DNA of 64,000 bases from G963669295 sp963669295. GTDB taxonomy: Bacteria; Bacteroidota; Bacteroidia; Flavobacteriales_D; CALLUQ01. Of the stretch, positions 16,451-24,875 are shown piece by piece. The notes under the pieces are model-generated. The model worked only from the letters and a program-made list of their open reading frames with translations, did no database searches and was not told the origin of the DNA. Both the position numbers and the translations under genes were made by a program. The stretch's first letter is position 1; each line of letters starts with the position of its first letter. Location of the stretch: assembly GCA_963669295.1 (NCBI GenBank), contig OY769938.1:4774001-4838000 (forward strand), read 5' to 3'.

Positions 16451-17317
16451 TTGAAAACAACACAACACTATACCGCCCCCAAAGCCATAGCCCACCTTGT
16501 ACATGGAGGTACCGCTACTTTTACTGATAATCGCCCTGTGGCACAGCAACAAAAAAGCATACAGCGCATGATTAATAACAGTGCTGTGGCGCAATTGGCG
16601 GCCAATATTGTGCCGGTAGGGAGCAGCCCGCCCGACGTGCAAGGTAGCAGAAAACTCATTTCCTGGCATCCTTCTGGTACAAATCCTAATGATTTATATG
16701 TGTATGGCAATCCTGGTTTTGGCAAAAACATTGGGAACATTACCGTAGGCTCCTTTCACGATTTAAAAGTAAGCGATGGTGCTAGTTTGCATTCCGAGTC
16801 TCAACTCATTAGTGCTGCCTATGGCGGTGCAGATGGCACATGGCTACAGGCCAATGCAGCGGTAGACAGAGCAAGGGCACCAGCACCTCCAGCCGCTGCT
16901 CCAGCAGCACCGGCCAATCCGGCTATTCGTACGTTCAGGCGCAGAGTCCCTGACGTTTCGTACAGGCAGCATAACTTTAATTTATACACCGAACGCCCAC
17001 CCTGTGGTGTGTGTGCCAATGGAAACAACCTGGGCAACGATCGTTACCAAACAGCTGATGTGGTTACCTTTGCTCATGCAACCACTGAAGCCATCGCAGC
17101 TTCTTACATTCCAACATTAGCACGTGATATTAGTACTCATCAAGATTGGCAAGTAGTAGACATCGGAAAGGGACCAGTGCTTAAAGGTACTCTTAAACCT
17201 GTTGCCACTGCACCCGCCAAAGATGATGCTGCTGGATCGGCTAAAGATGCTGCTGGTGGTGGTGCGGCAGGAGGAGGAGCTGCCGCTGGAGGTGGCGCAG
17301 TTGTTGCGCCTGGGTAA
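16451..17317 (+). CDS. Putative deaminase-fold toxin 3 with FTDNR leader and Ala/Gly tail
   Basis: 288 residues, TTG start; an in-frame stop at 16442-16444 leaves no ATG before residue 40, and the peptide from TTG (MKTTQHYTAPKA) matches paralogue 1. Leader: ATFTDNRPVAQQQKSIQRMINNSAVAQLA. Core: H114-x-E116 (HSESQLI) and P184-C185-G-V-C188 (YTERPPCGVC). Between them lies a roughly 30-residue Pro/Ala/Arg insertion (142-170) absent from the other two. The tail is almost pure Ala/Gly (260-288). A 126-bp gap with its own TATTTTTA element (16393-16400) separates it from gene 2, so it may be transcribed separately. No immunity-like gene follows. Confidence 0.65.
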   Translation: MKTTQHYTAPKAIAHLVHGGTATFTDNRPVAQQQKSIQRMINNSAVAQLAANIVPVGSSPPDVQGSRKLISWHPSGTNPNDLYVYGNPGFGKNIGNITVGSFHDLKVSDGASLHSESQLISAAYGGADGTWLQANAAVDRARAPAPPAAAPAAPANPAIRTFRRRVPDVSYRQHNFNLYTERPPCGVCANGNNLGNDRYQTADVVTFAHATTEAIAASYIPTLARDISTHQDWQVVDIGKGPVLKGTLKPVATAPAKDDAAGSAKDAAGGGAAGGGAAAGGGAVVAPG

Positions 17318-17636
17318 TTGATGCTGCTCGGTCTTCTCCGCCTGCCGTACTTCGACACCCACAATCACTTGTGCGCAGGTTAGGAGTCCACCATTATACC
17401 CCGAGTGTCTGAGTATTTTAGGTGAACAGTGTGAACCTAAAAAGTATCGAAGATCGAAGGGGAGGGTATACGTAATGTTGATTCCGCTCGGTCTTCGATA
17501 CTTTTTGTTGCTCGTACCTTGCAGCAAAACACTCAGACACTCGCTACTTTATTCTCACTAACACACCCCTTACATCAGGCTATCCCGACAGCCATCGGGG
17601 TGTCGAAGCCCCCTCTCGCTCACCTTCCACAACCCC
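17318..17636. repeat. Repeat island downstream of the deaminase cluster
   Basis: No gene seen. It holds the 142-bp nested inverted-repeat element (17402-17543) and a second palindromic motif, CCCGACAGCCATCGGGGTG, near 17583-17601. The same two sequence families recur at 21.8-22.2, 29.2-29.4, 55.3-55.6 and 63.2-63.5 kb. Confidence 0.65.
17402..17543. repeat. 142-bp MITE-like element with nested inverted repeats
   Basis: The outer arms CGAGTGTCTGAGTATTTT (17402-17419) and AAAACACTCAGACACTCG (17526-17543) are inverted, with one mismatch. The inner arms AAAAAGTATCGAAGA (17439-17453) and TCTTCGATACTTTTT (17492-17506) are a perfect 15-bp inverted repeat. A third hairpin, TTTTAGGT/ACCTAAAA, links them (17416-17442). 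A related copy is at 21850-21979. It codes for nothing. Confidence 0.7.
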
Positions 17637-17638
17637 AT

Positions 17639-17670
17639 AAAAAAAGCCGAATGCGAACATCCGGCCTTTT
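17639..17670 (-). terminator. Terminator of the BNR-repeat gene
   Basis: On the minus strand GCCGGATG-TTCG-CATTCGGC forms an 8-bp stem (one G-T pair) with a UUCG tetraloop, followed by a run of T. It lies 19 bp past the stop codon of the gene ending at 17689. Confidence 0.8.
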
Positions 17671-17688
17671 ACTAATATTCAAACTTAT

Positions 17689-20193
17689 TTACTGTTTCAG
17701 CAATTTCATGCGCTTTACGGCACCAGTAGCATCCAACACTTCTACCAGGTAAGCACCTGCAGCCAGGTGGCCTACCTCTAACTGTACGCGCTGTTGTTGG
17801 ACAGCAATACTTTGCAGCACTCTACCATCGAGACTCAACAGGTTAATTTGTACTGCACCGCCTTCGTGCTGCACCCACACCTGGTGGGTAGCCGGGTTAG
17901 GGTAGAGGGTAGCGCCCAACGTTGCAACCGTAGGTGCATCAATGCCTACACTAATGCTGAGCGTACTTTTCCATAGTCCACCGCCTGCAGTGCCGGCATA
18001 TACATCGGTAGGGTGATGCGGGTTAAAGCGGGCAAAATTAAAAAAGGCATGGTCCACGTTTTGTGAAATAAGGTTCCAGGTAGCGCCATTGTCTTCCGAG
18101 AGGTAAATGCCATGCGCTTCGGTATTTACATTGTACCACTGCTGTGCGGTAGCTACCATAACATTGGGGTTGCCAGGGTTTACGGCCACATCAACCACCC
18201 TGGAGTGGTCGAGAATTTCGGTCCAGCTAGTACCTCCGTCTGAAGATCGGTAGAGGCCCCCGGCATAATTCCAATCAAAATTATCGGATACCCCAATGTA
18301 TAGGTTGTTGCTGTTAAAGTATACCATGTTTACATCGCCAGCAGGCGTGTTGGGCAATGCATTCCAGGTGGTGCCGCCATCCAACGAGCGGTATACACCA
18401 TTGTTGCCACTGCCCCAGCCGTTAATGGCTACTACCAACTCTTGTGGGTTAGTAGGGTTCAGGGCAATGTCCCATACAAAAGCCTCGTCGCTTCCTAAGC
18501 TGCCGGTAATGTTGGTCCAGCTGGTACCGCTGTTGGTGCTTTTATACACCCCATGGTGGTGCACAGCACTGTACAAGGTTCTGTTGCCAGGCGATCCGCT
18601 GTTGAAGTCGGCAATGATGTTGTGCCGGCCGGCTGGCATGCTGCCGGTAATGCTGTTGAATGTGTTGCCATTATCGCTCGAAAAGAATACACCGCCAGCG
18701 CTAAAACCATCGAGGTAGCCTCCTTGCGAGCCCTGGTAGCGGCTCAGGTACACATCGCCATTGGCTGGATCGATCAGCACATCTTTGGCGGCATCAATGT
18801 TGGTAATGCCATCAATGTTAGGATCCTGGTGTGGGTCGAGCCGAATGTAGGAATTGTCGGCATCGTCGCTTCTAAACAACCCCATATCGTCGTACGATAC
18901 ATACAACACATTAGGATCGGTAGGATGAAAAGCAATGCCTTCGGTATTCATCAACTCCAGTCCGTTGCCTTTCCAACCACCGCCCACAGCCGTGGTAAAA
19001 GCATTGATCCAGGTGCCTCCCCAATCGGTGCTCACTTCAGCATCAATGAGCACCAACGCCATGCGCGAAGGATTAGAAGGAGCCATTTTAATGTCGAACG
19101 CATACCCTTCCCACAGCCAGCTTTGATCGAGCCACCCGCCAATTTCAGGGGTGTAAATATTGTTCCAGGTGGCACCGCCATCCAGGGTTTCGAAAATGCC
19201 GGTGTTGTCGTACCCACTGCCGCGCACGGTAGCCACATAAATTACATCAATGTCGGTAGGGTCTACATCAAACTTCCAGTAGTCGTAAAACAAGAAGTCG
19301 AACGCATCGTATTTGGGCAGGTTGTTGGTAATGTCGGTCCAGCTATCGCCCAAATCAAAGCTCCTGAACATGCCCCCTTGAAAGGTGTTAGCATCGTTGG
19401 GGTCGCCAATGGTTTTTACCGAAAGGGTAAGCACATCGCTGCCATAATCGTCGCTATACACAATGCGGTGCGTGTTGGTGTGGGGCAGTCCGCTGTTTTT
19501 GGCTGCCCAGTTGTTGCCACCATCGTCGCTTCTAAATACACCGCGGTTGGTAGCAATAACTACAATGTCGGTATTGGGAATAACATTTACCGTATGCACC
19601 GAAACAGAATCGGGCAGCCCGTTGTTAATGGCCACCCAGGTAATGCCTCCATCTACACTGCGCAGCATGCCCGAGGCTTCTTCAAAGCCTGTCCATGGGG
19701 TAAAGTCGGCAAAGGTACATTCGCTGGTTTCGTCGCCCAGCCCTAAAAACAACCGGTTGGTATTGGCCGAGTCGATGCCAATGGCCGAGGTAGAAATGGG
19801 TTCGTTCAGGTTATCGTCAATGGTATCGGGGTACATTAAGTTCCAACCGCCACCACCATTAATGCTTTTAAACAGCCCCACCGCCGTACACAGGTAAAGG
19901 GTTTGGTAGTTTACTGGGTCTATTTGAATGTCGTTAACCCAATATGCATTGGCACTGAATGAGCTGTGTGCCAGGTTGTTGTTAGTGTTTTGCCAGGTAG
20001 TGCCACCATCGGTGGTTTTGTATATGCCTTCAATATCGCCAGCAGTATACATCACATCGGGGTTATCGGGTTGTATGGCCAGGTAGTGCAAATCGCTACC
20101 ACCACCGGGGCCAATGTTGCTCCAGTTTTGAGCATTTACTGTGGAACATAAGAGCAGCAAAAATAAAGTAAAGAGAGTTGTTGAATTGTTCAT
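17689..20193 (-). CDS. BNR/sialidase-like beta-propeller protein with T9SS sorting domain
   Basis: 834 residues from the ATG at 20191-20193, chosen because it begins the signal peptide MNNSTTLFTLFLLLLCSTVNA; the frame extends further upstream without one. The body consists of repeated BNR-type strands (GIYKTTDGGTTW, GLFKSINGGGGW, GVFRSDDGGNNW, GIFETLDGGATW and others), each with the Ser/Thr-x-Asp-x-Gly-x-x-Trp Asp box of VPS10/photosystem-stability-type propellers. The C-terminus LYPNPATHQVWV...LAAGAYLVEVLDATGAVKRMKLLKQ is a T9SS sorting domain. It is probably a secreted or surface binding protein; the catalytic residues of sialidases are not evident. Confidence 0.85.
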   Translation of the reverse strand: MNNSTTLFTLFLLLLCSTVNAQNWSNIGPGGGSDLHYLAIQPDNPDVMYTAGDIEGIYKTTDGGTTWQNTNNNLAHSSFSANAYWVNDIQIDPVNYQTLYLCTAVGLFKSINGGGGWNLMYPDTIDDNLNEPISTSAIGIDSANTNRLFLGLGDETSECTFADFTPWTGFEEASGMLRSVDGGITWVAINNGLPDSVSVHTVNVIPNTDIVVIATNRGVFRSDDGGNNWAAKNSGLPHTNTHRIVYSDDYGSDVLTLSVKTIGDPNDANTFQGGMFRSFDLGDSWTDITNNLPKYDAFDFLFYDYWKFDVDPTDIDVIYVATVRGSGYDNTGIFETLDGGATWNNIYTPEIGGWLDQSWLWEGYAFDIKMAPSNPSRMALVLIDAEVSTDWGGTWINAFTTAVGGGWKGNGLELMNTEGIAFHPTDPNVLYVSYDDMGLFRSDDADNSYIRLDPHQDPNIDGITNIDAAKDVLIDPANGDVYLSRYQGSQGGYLDGFSAGGVFFSSDNGNTFNSITGSMPAGRHNIIADFNSGSPGNRTLYSAVHHHGVYKSTNSGTSWTNITGSLGSDEAFVWDIALNPTNPQELVVAINGWGSGNNGVYRSLDGGTTWNALPNTPAGDVNMVYFNSNNLYIGVSDNFDWNYAGGLYRSSDGGTSWTEILDHSRVVDVAVNPGNPNVMVATAQQWYNVNTEAHGIYLSEDNGATWNLISQNVDHAFFNFARFNPHHPTDVYAGTAGGGLWKSTLSISVGIDAPTVATLGATLYPNPATHQVWVQHEGGAVQINLLSLDGRVLQSIAVQQQRVQLEVGHLAAGAYLVEVLDATGAVKRMKLLKQ

Positions 20194-20273
20194 GATCTTC
20201 AGATTTGTTACTGCCAAATTAAAGTAGGAAAGGGGAACCGTGAAAACAAAATTTTTAATAATTTTAAGTTTCC

Positions 20274-21755
20274 ATGGCACTCAATAACTTAATGAAAACG
20301 CTTACCAAACAGGAAAAGCGTTATTTTAAAAAGCATGCCGCCACTTTTAAGTCGGAGGGGGCTTATGTAACGTTGTTCGATTATTTGAATGCCCATCCTA
20401 ATGCAACTAACACGGAAGTAAAGTTAAGTTTCCAAAATGAGAAATGGGCCAACAATCTTCCGGTAATAAAAAACCAGTTGTACCATTTAATACTTCGCAC
20501 ACTGCGCAGCTACAACGAGCAAAAAAACGATTACTTCACCGTACTTAACCTCATTAAAGAAACCCAGGTACTCATGGACAAACGCTTGCTCAAGCAGGCC
20601 GAGAAAACCAATGTGCGTGCGTTGAAGTTGGCACAATCGTTAGAGCTATCGAACCTGCAGCTGGAAATTATGGAGCAAAGCTTAAAAATTGTGGGGGCCA
20701 CCAACTACAGCTCGTATGCCCCGGTGCGCATGCTGGCAGAGGTAGAGCAGCAGCAGGAAGCCACCGAGCAATCGCAACGCTCGTACTACAACCGGCATAA
20801 GATGTCGCAAATTTTTCATGAGTTTTGTATACAAGGCAGGGCGCGCAGTGTGGAGCAGTTGGCCATGTACAACGAAATTGTAAGCACCATGCATCAGCCC
20901 ATGGCCGAAGATGCCTTTCGCATCCATTTCACCTACCACTCGGCCTGTGCTTTTGTAGCCAGCTTAAACAACGATCACGGCACTGCTGCTCAACATTTTG
21001 AGCAAATTGTGGTACGGTTTGAAGGGCAACAGGTATACCTCAAAAACTACGCTGAAAACTGCATTTCTACCTACAATAACCTGTGCTTTGCTTACGGGGA
21101 GTTGGGGCGATACTGGGAAGCACATGCTACTGCCGATAAGTTGGAGCAGCTGGGCGAACACGAATTTATTCGTCGCAATACCCGTACCGAAACGTTGCTG
21201 CTCAAAGATTTTTTGGCAGTAAAGATGTACTTGCTGCAAAAAGAAAACAAAGATGCAGAGCTGCTAGATACCTTAAAACACCCTGTAGAAAACTACTTGA
21301 AGCGGCCCGATCCCTTTGGCTGGTACCATGCTTATTTTATTTACAACATGGGCTACGCCTCGTTTTGGCTGGGAAACTACTCCGATGCTTTGATGTGGCT
21401 CAAGCGCATGGAGGTGGGGGAGAGCAGTGGGCTTGCGGCCGATATCTATGGCTTTGAAAAACTGCTGCGTGCGGTGGTATTGTTAGAACACAACGATTGG
21501 GACACGTTTCATTACTTGCTGCGCAACACCGTTTACTTTTTGGAAAAGAAAGGGCGCATGTTTGAAGTAGAAAGCCTTTTGGTGAAGTTTTTGAAGCAGG
21601 TAGACCACGATCCGCATGTGTTTAACCATCAGGCGCAGTTAAAAGCAACTTACAACAGCATTGAAACCCTGGTACAAACCAATGCCTTTGAGCGTGAGGC
21701 ACTGGCCTTTTTTGATGTGCTACGCTGGCTAAAAGGAAAGCTTAAAACCGGGTAG
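20274..21755 (+). CDS. Conserved helical-repeat hypothetical protein
   Basis: 493 residues, cytoplasmic (no signal peptide). The N-terminus (LMKTLTKQEKRYFKKHAATF...YVTLFDYLNAHP) looks like a helical DNA- or protein-binding cap, followed by mostly alpha-helical sequence with TPR-like periodicity (QVYLKNYAENCISTYNNLCFAYGELGRYWEAHATADKLEQLG; YFIYNMGYASFWLGNYSDALMWLKRME). Proteins of this build are common and unnamed in Bacteroidota. The start lies 80 bp from the divergent BNR gene, so they may share a regulatory region. Function unknown. Confidence 0.65.
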   Translation: MALNNLMKTLTKQEKRYFKKHAATFKSEGAYVTLFDYLNAHPNATNTEVKLSFQNEKWANNLPVIKNQLYHLILRTLRSYNEQKNDYFTVLNLIKETQVLMDKRLLKQAEKTNVRALKLAQSLELSNLQLEIMEQSLKIVGATNYSSYAPVRMLAEVEQQQEATEQSQRSYYNRHKMSQIFHEFCIQGRARSVEQLAMYNEIVSTMHQPMAEDAFRIHFTYHSACAFVASLNNDHGTAAQHFEQIVVRFEGQQVYLKNYAENCISTYNNLCFAYGELGRYWEAHATADKLEQLGEHEFIRRNTRTETLLLKDFLAVKMYLLQKENKDAELLDTLKHPVENYLKRPDPFGWYHAYFIYNMGYASFWLGNYSDALMWLKRMEVGESSGLAADIYGFEKLLRAVVLLEHNDWDTFHYLLRNTVYFLEKKGRMFEVESLLVKFLKQVDHDPHVFNHQAQLKATYNSIETLVQTNAFEREALAFFDVLRWLKGKLKTG

Positions 21756-22377
21756 GGGCAGGGGCGCTCCCTCCTCACACTGTCTTTCATGTTCCTCATT
21801 TCACTCCTGCGCAGGCACCTTGATTGCTATTGGGACAGTAGTATCCCCAAGTGTCTGAGTGTTTTAGATGAACGGTGTGAACCTAAAAAGTATCGAAGTT
21901 CGAAGGGGAGGGTATACGTAATGTTGATTCCGTTCGGGCTTCGATACAATCCGCCTCAGGCGGATCACTCAGCCACTCGCTGCATTGGTTATGGCAATTA
22001 CCCCACTCCATACTAACTTCTTCCTATTAACTACTCTCGCTCTTGTTCCCCGATCACCAGCAAAGGTGCCTCCGGAGCTTGCTTCATCCCACTTCCTGGT
22101 GAGACTCGCAAAGACATTTACTTAAATGCATATTACCTCATCCTTAACACGTCCCTCACTTCACTCCTGCGCAGGCAGGAGTCCATTGTACATCCCTTTA
22201 ACCACACTTCGATAAACTCAGTGTGACTAAGTGTTGTATTAGCCCACCGCCACTTACGCCACAAAAAAGCCCTTTGGTTACCTAAATCTGCCCATATATA
22301 AAGTACAATTCGAAATCCTTTCATAGCTTTTTTTACCGTCCTAGTTTTGGTGAACTCTTAACCCCAAAACAACCATT
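21756..22377. repeat. Repeat island
   Basis: 622 bp without a supportable gene. It holds a second nested inverted-repeat element (21850-21979), two copies of the CTCCTGCGCAGG motif (about 21807 and 22159) and a CCGCCTCAGGCGG palindrome (about 21951). The last 50 bp are the leader of the gene at 22378. Confidence 0.65.
21850..21979. repeat. Second copy of the MITE-like element
   Basis: Matches the 17402-17543 element: outer arm AGTGTCTGAGTGTTTT (21850-21865) and CACTCAGCCACTCG (21966-21979), the inner AAAAAGTATCGAAG, and the conserved core GGGTATACGTAATGTTGATT. The inner right arm is partly replaced by a CCGCCTCAGGCGG palindrome. Confidence 0.65.
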
Positions 22378-22620
22378 ATGAAAACATTGTTACTTCCCTT
22401 TTTATTCCTCATTGGTGTGGTATCAGCCACCGCACAATATTGCATCCCCACCTCATCGGTGGTTACTGTAACAGGCGATTTTATCAATCACGTTACCTTA
22501 GGAACCCTTTATGGCAGGTACCAGCAAACCATTGACTTGGCGCAGCAACCTGCCGGACTGTATAGTGTGCTGGTAGCTACCAGGCGTAAAGTTACCACGC
22601 ACCACATTGTGATTAAATGA
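22378..22620 (+). CDS. Mini-protein: signal peptide joined to a partial T9SS sorting domain
   Basis: 80 residues. MKTLLLPFLFLIGVVSATA is a signal peptide; QYCIPTSSVVTVTGDFINHVTLGTL resembles the opening of large Bacteroidota secreted proteins with GEVED-like modules; this runs directly into YGRYQQTIDLAQQPAGLYSVLVATRRKVTTHHIVIK, the last half of a T9SS sorting domain. The central functional domains of such proteins are absent, so this looks like the remnant of an internal deletion, though the frame, start and terminator are intact and it could still be made and exported. Confidence 0.6.
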   Translation: MKTLLLPFLFLIGVVSATAQYCIPTSSVVTVTGDFINHVTLGTLYGRYQQTIDLAQQPAGLYSVLVATRRKVTTHHIVIK

Positions 22621-22684
22621 TTGAGTTATTTTTTACGCAGCAAAAATGCATGGCACTTAAGGGGTTAATTGCCGTCATTTGATT

Positions 22685-22713
22685 AAGTGGGAGCTTCGGT
22701 TCCCACTTTTTTT
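22685..22713 (+). terminator. Terminator of the mini-protein gene
   Basis: AAGTGGGAGC-TTCG-GTTCCCACTT hairpin followed by a run of seven T, 65 bp past the stop codon at 22620. It separates this gene from the histidine kinase promoter. Confidence 0.75.
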
Positions 22714-22785
22714 ATGGTCGTTGGTGCATAAAATTACACCACCTACAGGGCAAACCTGCCCTTTTGTAAAATCAAGGTATTATCC

Positions 22786-22817
22786 TTTGTTGCCCGTAGG
22801 CTTTTGCGTTACCTTGG
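22786..22817 (+). promoter_or_regulatory. Promoter of the first LytS-type kinase
   Basis: TTTG (22786-22789), a 20-bp spacer, TACCTTGG (22810-22817): a close match to the Bacteroidota sigma-factor promoter. The same arrangement, with similar flanks, is repeated before the second kinase. It puts transcription start near 22825 and so rules out the TTG at 22804 as start codon. Confidence 0.65.
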
Positions 22818-22845
22818 CAGCATTACACACCATACATTTCATACT

Positions 22846-24741
22846 ATGCGTTGCTTATCCTACCTTTTGGTACTGCTGCTTACCACATTAACATTTAACA
22901 TTTCATTTGCAGGGGTCGATAGTCTTTTTCAGGTGCTCGACAAGGCGTTGGCCAACGAAACAGAAGAAGGAGAAAAAAAGGCGGTGCTGCTTTACGAAGA
23001 AATAGGCATTTACTATTTCGATGCCTATAACCTGGACAGCTCCATTACCATTTTCGGTGCCATGAAAGAATATTGCGAGGGCATTGGCGATGTGGAGGGA
23101 ATGGCTACAGCACATTTTAACATTTGCAAAGCCTACGTTTATAAAAGCGATTACAAAACAGCATTGCTTAATGCCACCAGGGCGGCCGAATTATTTGAAG
23201 AAGTAGGCAACCAGCAGTGGGTAGCCGCTAGTTACACCGCTATGGGCAACATTCACTTACAACAAAGCGATACCGAAAGTGCGTTGGAGTATTACACTCG
23301 ATCGGTAGCAGTAAAAGAAACTATTAATGATACGTTTGGCCTTTCGCAAGCCTACCACAACATGGCCATTACCTATTACATGCGCGACGATGGCAAGGGC
23401 GTAAAAATGGACTCGGCAAAATTCTTCTTTAAAAAAGCGCTGAGTTTATTGCACCAAATGAGCGCTGCTGAAGAGCGGGTAGGGCTGGCAAAACTCTCGT
23501 CGTTACATGGCCTGGTTTCTATGCAAATAGTGGATGGCGAACATGAAAAAGCACTGCCAGGATTACAAGACCTTATTGCCATACACCGTGCAAGTGATAA
23601 CAAGCCAGAGCTGATGCGGGTGCTGAACAATGCAGGCATTGCCAACAAAAATTTAGGGCGCTATAATGCTGCTCTTGATTGTTACGATGAAAGCCTGGCA
23701 CTGGCTAAAGAGTTAGACGACCGCGAAATGGTGAAAGACATCTACTCCAGCTACCTGGATTTATACAAATCAAAGGGCGAGTACATGAAGGCCTTCGACT
23801 ATGTAAAGCTGTTTGTAGATGCCAAAGACTCGTTGTTAAACAAAGAAAGCCGCGAAGCCCTTAGCGATATTAGAACCCGCTACGAAACAGAGAAAACCGA
23901 GCGCGAGAACGAAGGGTTGAAGCACGATTTGGAGCTTACCGAAAAGGAAAACGAAATACAAAGCCTGGAGCTTAATCGTACCTATTATGCCATTTTTGGG
24001 CTTATAGCCCTTTTAATTCTAGGTGGTGTAATCCTTATATTACTGCTGCAACGCGGCAGGCTAAAAACGCAACACAAAATTGTAGAGCTGGAGCAAAAAG
24101 CACTGCGGGCGCAAATGAATCCACACTTTTTCTTCAATGCGCTCAACTCCATTCAAAGCTGCATTTTGCACGAAGACAAGATGGTGGCCTACGAATACCA
24201 CGCCAAGTTTGCCAAGCTTATGCGTGCCACCCTCATCAACTCGGCCTCCAAAAGCATTGCCATTAACGATGAGCTTACCGCTTTAAAGTTGTACATGGAT
24301 TTGGAAGCTTTGCGATTGGATCAGAAGTTTGTGTACGAAATAGAAGTAGATGAGCAGTTGGATGGCGAAAAAGATCAGATACCCACCATGCTGCTGCAAC
24401 CCTACATCGAAAATGCCATTTGGCACGGGGTAATGCACCGCAAAACCCAGGGCACCATTTGGTTGAAGTTGCAACTGGAAGCCGATCACTTAAAATGTGT
24501 GGTAGAAGACAATGGAGTAGGGCGCAAACAATCGCGAGCCATGAAGGCACAACACGGTGAGTCGCATCAATCGATGGGCATGGAAGTGACCAAAGAGCGG
24601 TTGGAGCTATACAACCTCGAGCACAAAAGCAAGATGAGTGTAAGCATCATCGATTTGGAAGATGCCGCAGGATCGCTAGGTACCCGTATAGAACTGTTTA
24701 TTCCTAAAGAAACGTTAAAACAAACACATAAAACCAGTTGA
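22846..24741 (+). CDS. TPR sensor histidine kinase, LytS type (copy 1)
   Basis: 631 residues from ATG 22846, which opens the signal peptide MRCLSYLLVLLLTTLTFNISFA. Periplasmic TPR repeats fill residues 25-340, a coiled coil 340-378, a membrane helix about 380-402, and a His_kinase (LytS) transmitter follows: QMNPHFFFNALNS with the phosphorylated His427, then the ATP-binding N/G box VVEDNGVGRKQS. It probably passes phosphate to the LytTR regulator at 26762-27517. Its transmitter is almost identical at DNA level to the next gene, while the sensor part has diverged. Signal unknown. Confidence 0.92.
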   Translation: MRCLSYLLVLLLTTLTFNISFAGVDSLFQVLDKALANETEEGEKKAVLLYEEIGIYYFDAYNLDSSITIFGAMKEYCEGIGDVEGMATAHFNICKAYVYKSDYKTALLNATRAAELFEEVGNQQWVAASYTAMGNIHLQQSDTESALEYYTRSVAVKETINDTFGLSQAYHNMAITYYMRDDGKGVKMDSAKFFFKKALSLLHQMSAAEERVGLAKLSSLHGLVSMQIVDGEHEKALPGLQDLIAIHRASDNKPELMRVLNNAGIANKNLGRYNAALDCYDESLALAKELDDREMVKDIYSSYLDLYKSKGEYMKAFDYVKLFVDAKDSLLNKESREALSDIRTRYETEKTERENEGLKHDLELTEKENEIQSLELNRTYYAIFGLIALLILGGVILILLLQRGRLKTQHKIVELEQKALRAQMNPHFFFNALNSIQSCILHEDKMVAYEYHAKFAKLMRATLINSASKSIAINDELTALKLYMDLEALRLDQKFVYEIEVDEQLDGEKDQIPTMLLQPYIENAIWHGVMHRKTQGTIWLKLQLEADHLKCVVEDNGVGRKQSRAMKAQHGESHQSMGMEVTKERLELYNLEHKSKMSVSIIDLEDAAGSLGTRIELFIPKETLKQTHKTS

Positions 24742-24810
24742 GCCCTTCATGCATAAAATGGTACTACCTGCACACAGCAAAAGCCTTTTTGTAAAATTAC
24801 GGTATCATTC

Positions 24811-24842
24811 TTTGCGGCCTGTTGGCATTTGCGTTACCTTGG
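24811..24842 (+). promoter_or_regulatory. Promoter of the second LytS-type kinase
   Basis: TTTG (24811-24814), 20-bp spacer, TACCTTGG (24835-24842). The flanking GTAAAAT...GGTAT.AT and GGCATTTGCGT resemble the copy at 22786-22817, showing the promoter was duplicated along with the gene. Confidence 0.65.
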
Positions 24843-24875
24843 TAGCAGCAGGTAAAACAACAACTCTTAAACTCA

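Noticed and set aside
17318..17688. Immunity gene for the deaminase cluster
   Set aside because: The space contains only repeats and a terminator for the opposite strand; no frame of usable length.
18553..19746. Long plus-strand frame (397 codons) opposite the BNR gene
   Set aside because: It lies wholly inside a gene with clear signal peptide, Asp boxes and sorting domain; composition is that of an antisense shadow.
22804..22845. Upstream TTG start for the first kinase
   Set aside because: It overlaps the -7 promoter element and lies before the likely transcription start; the ATG at 22846 begins the signal peptide.
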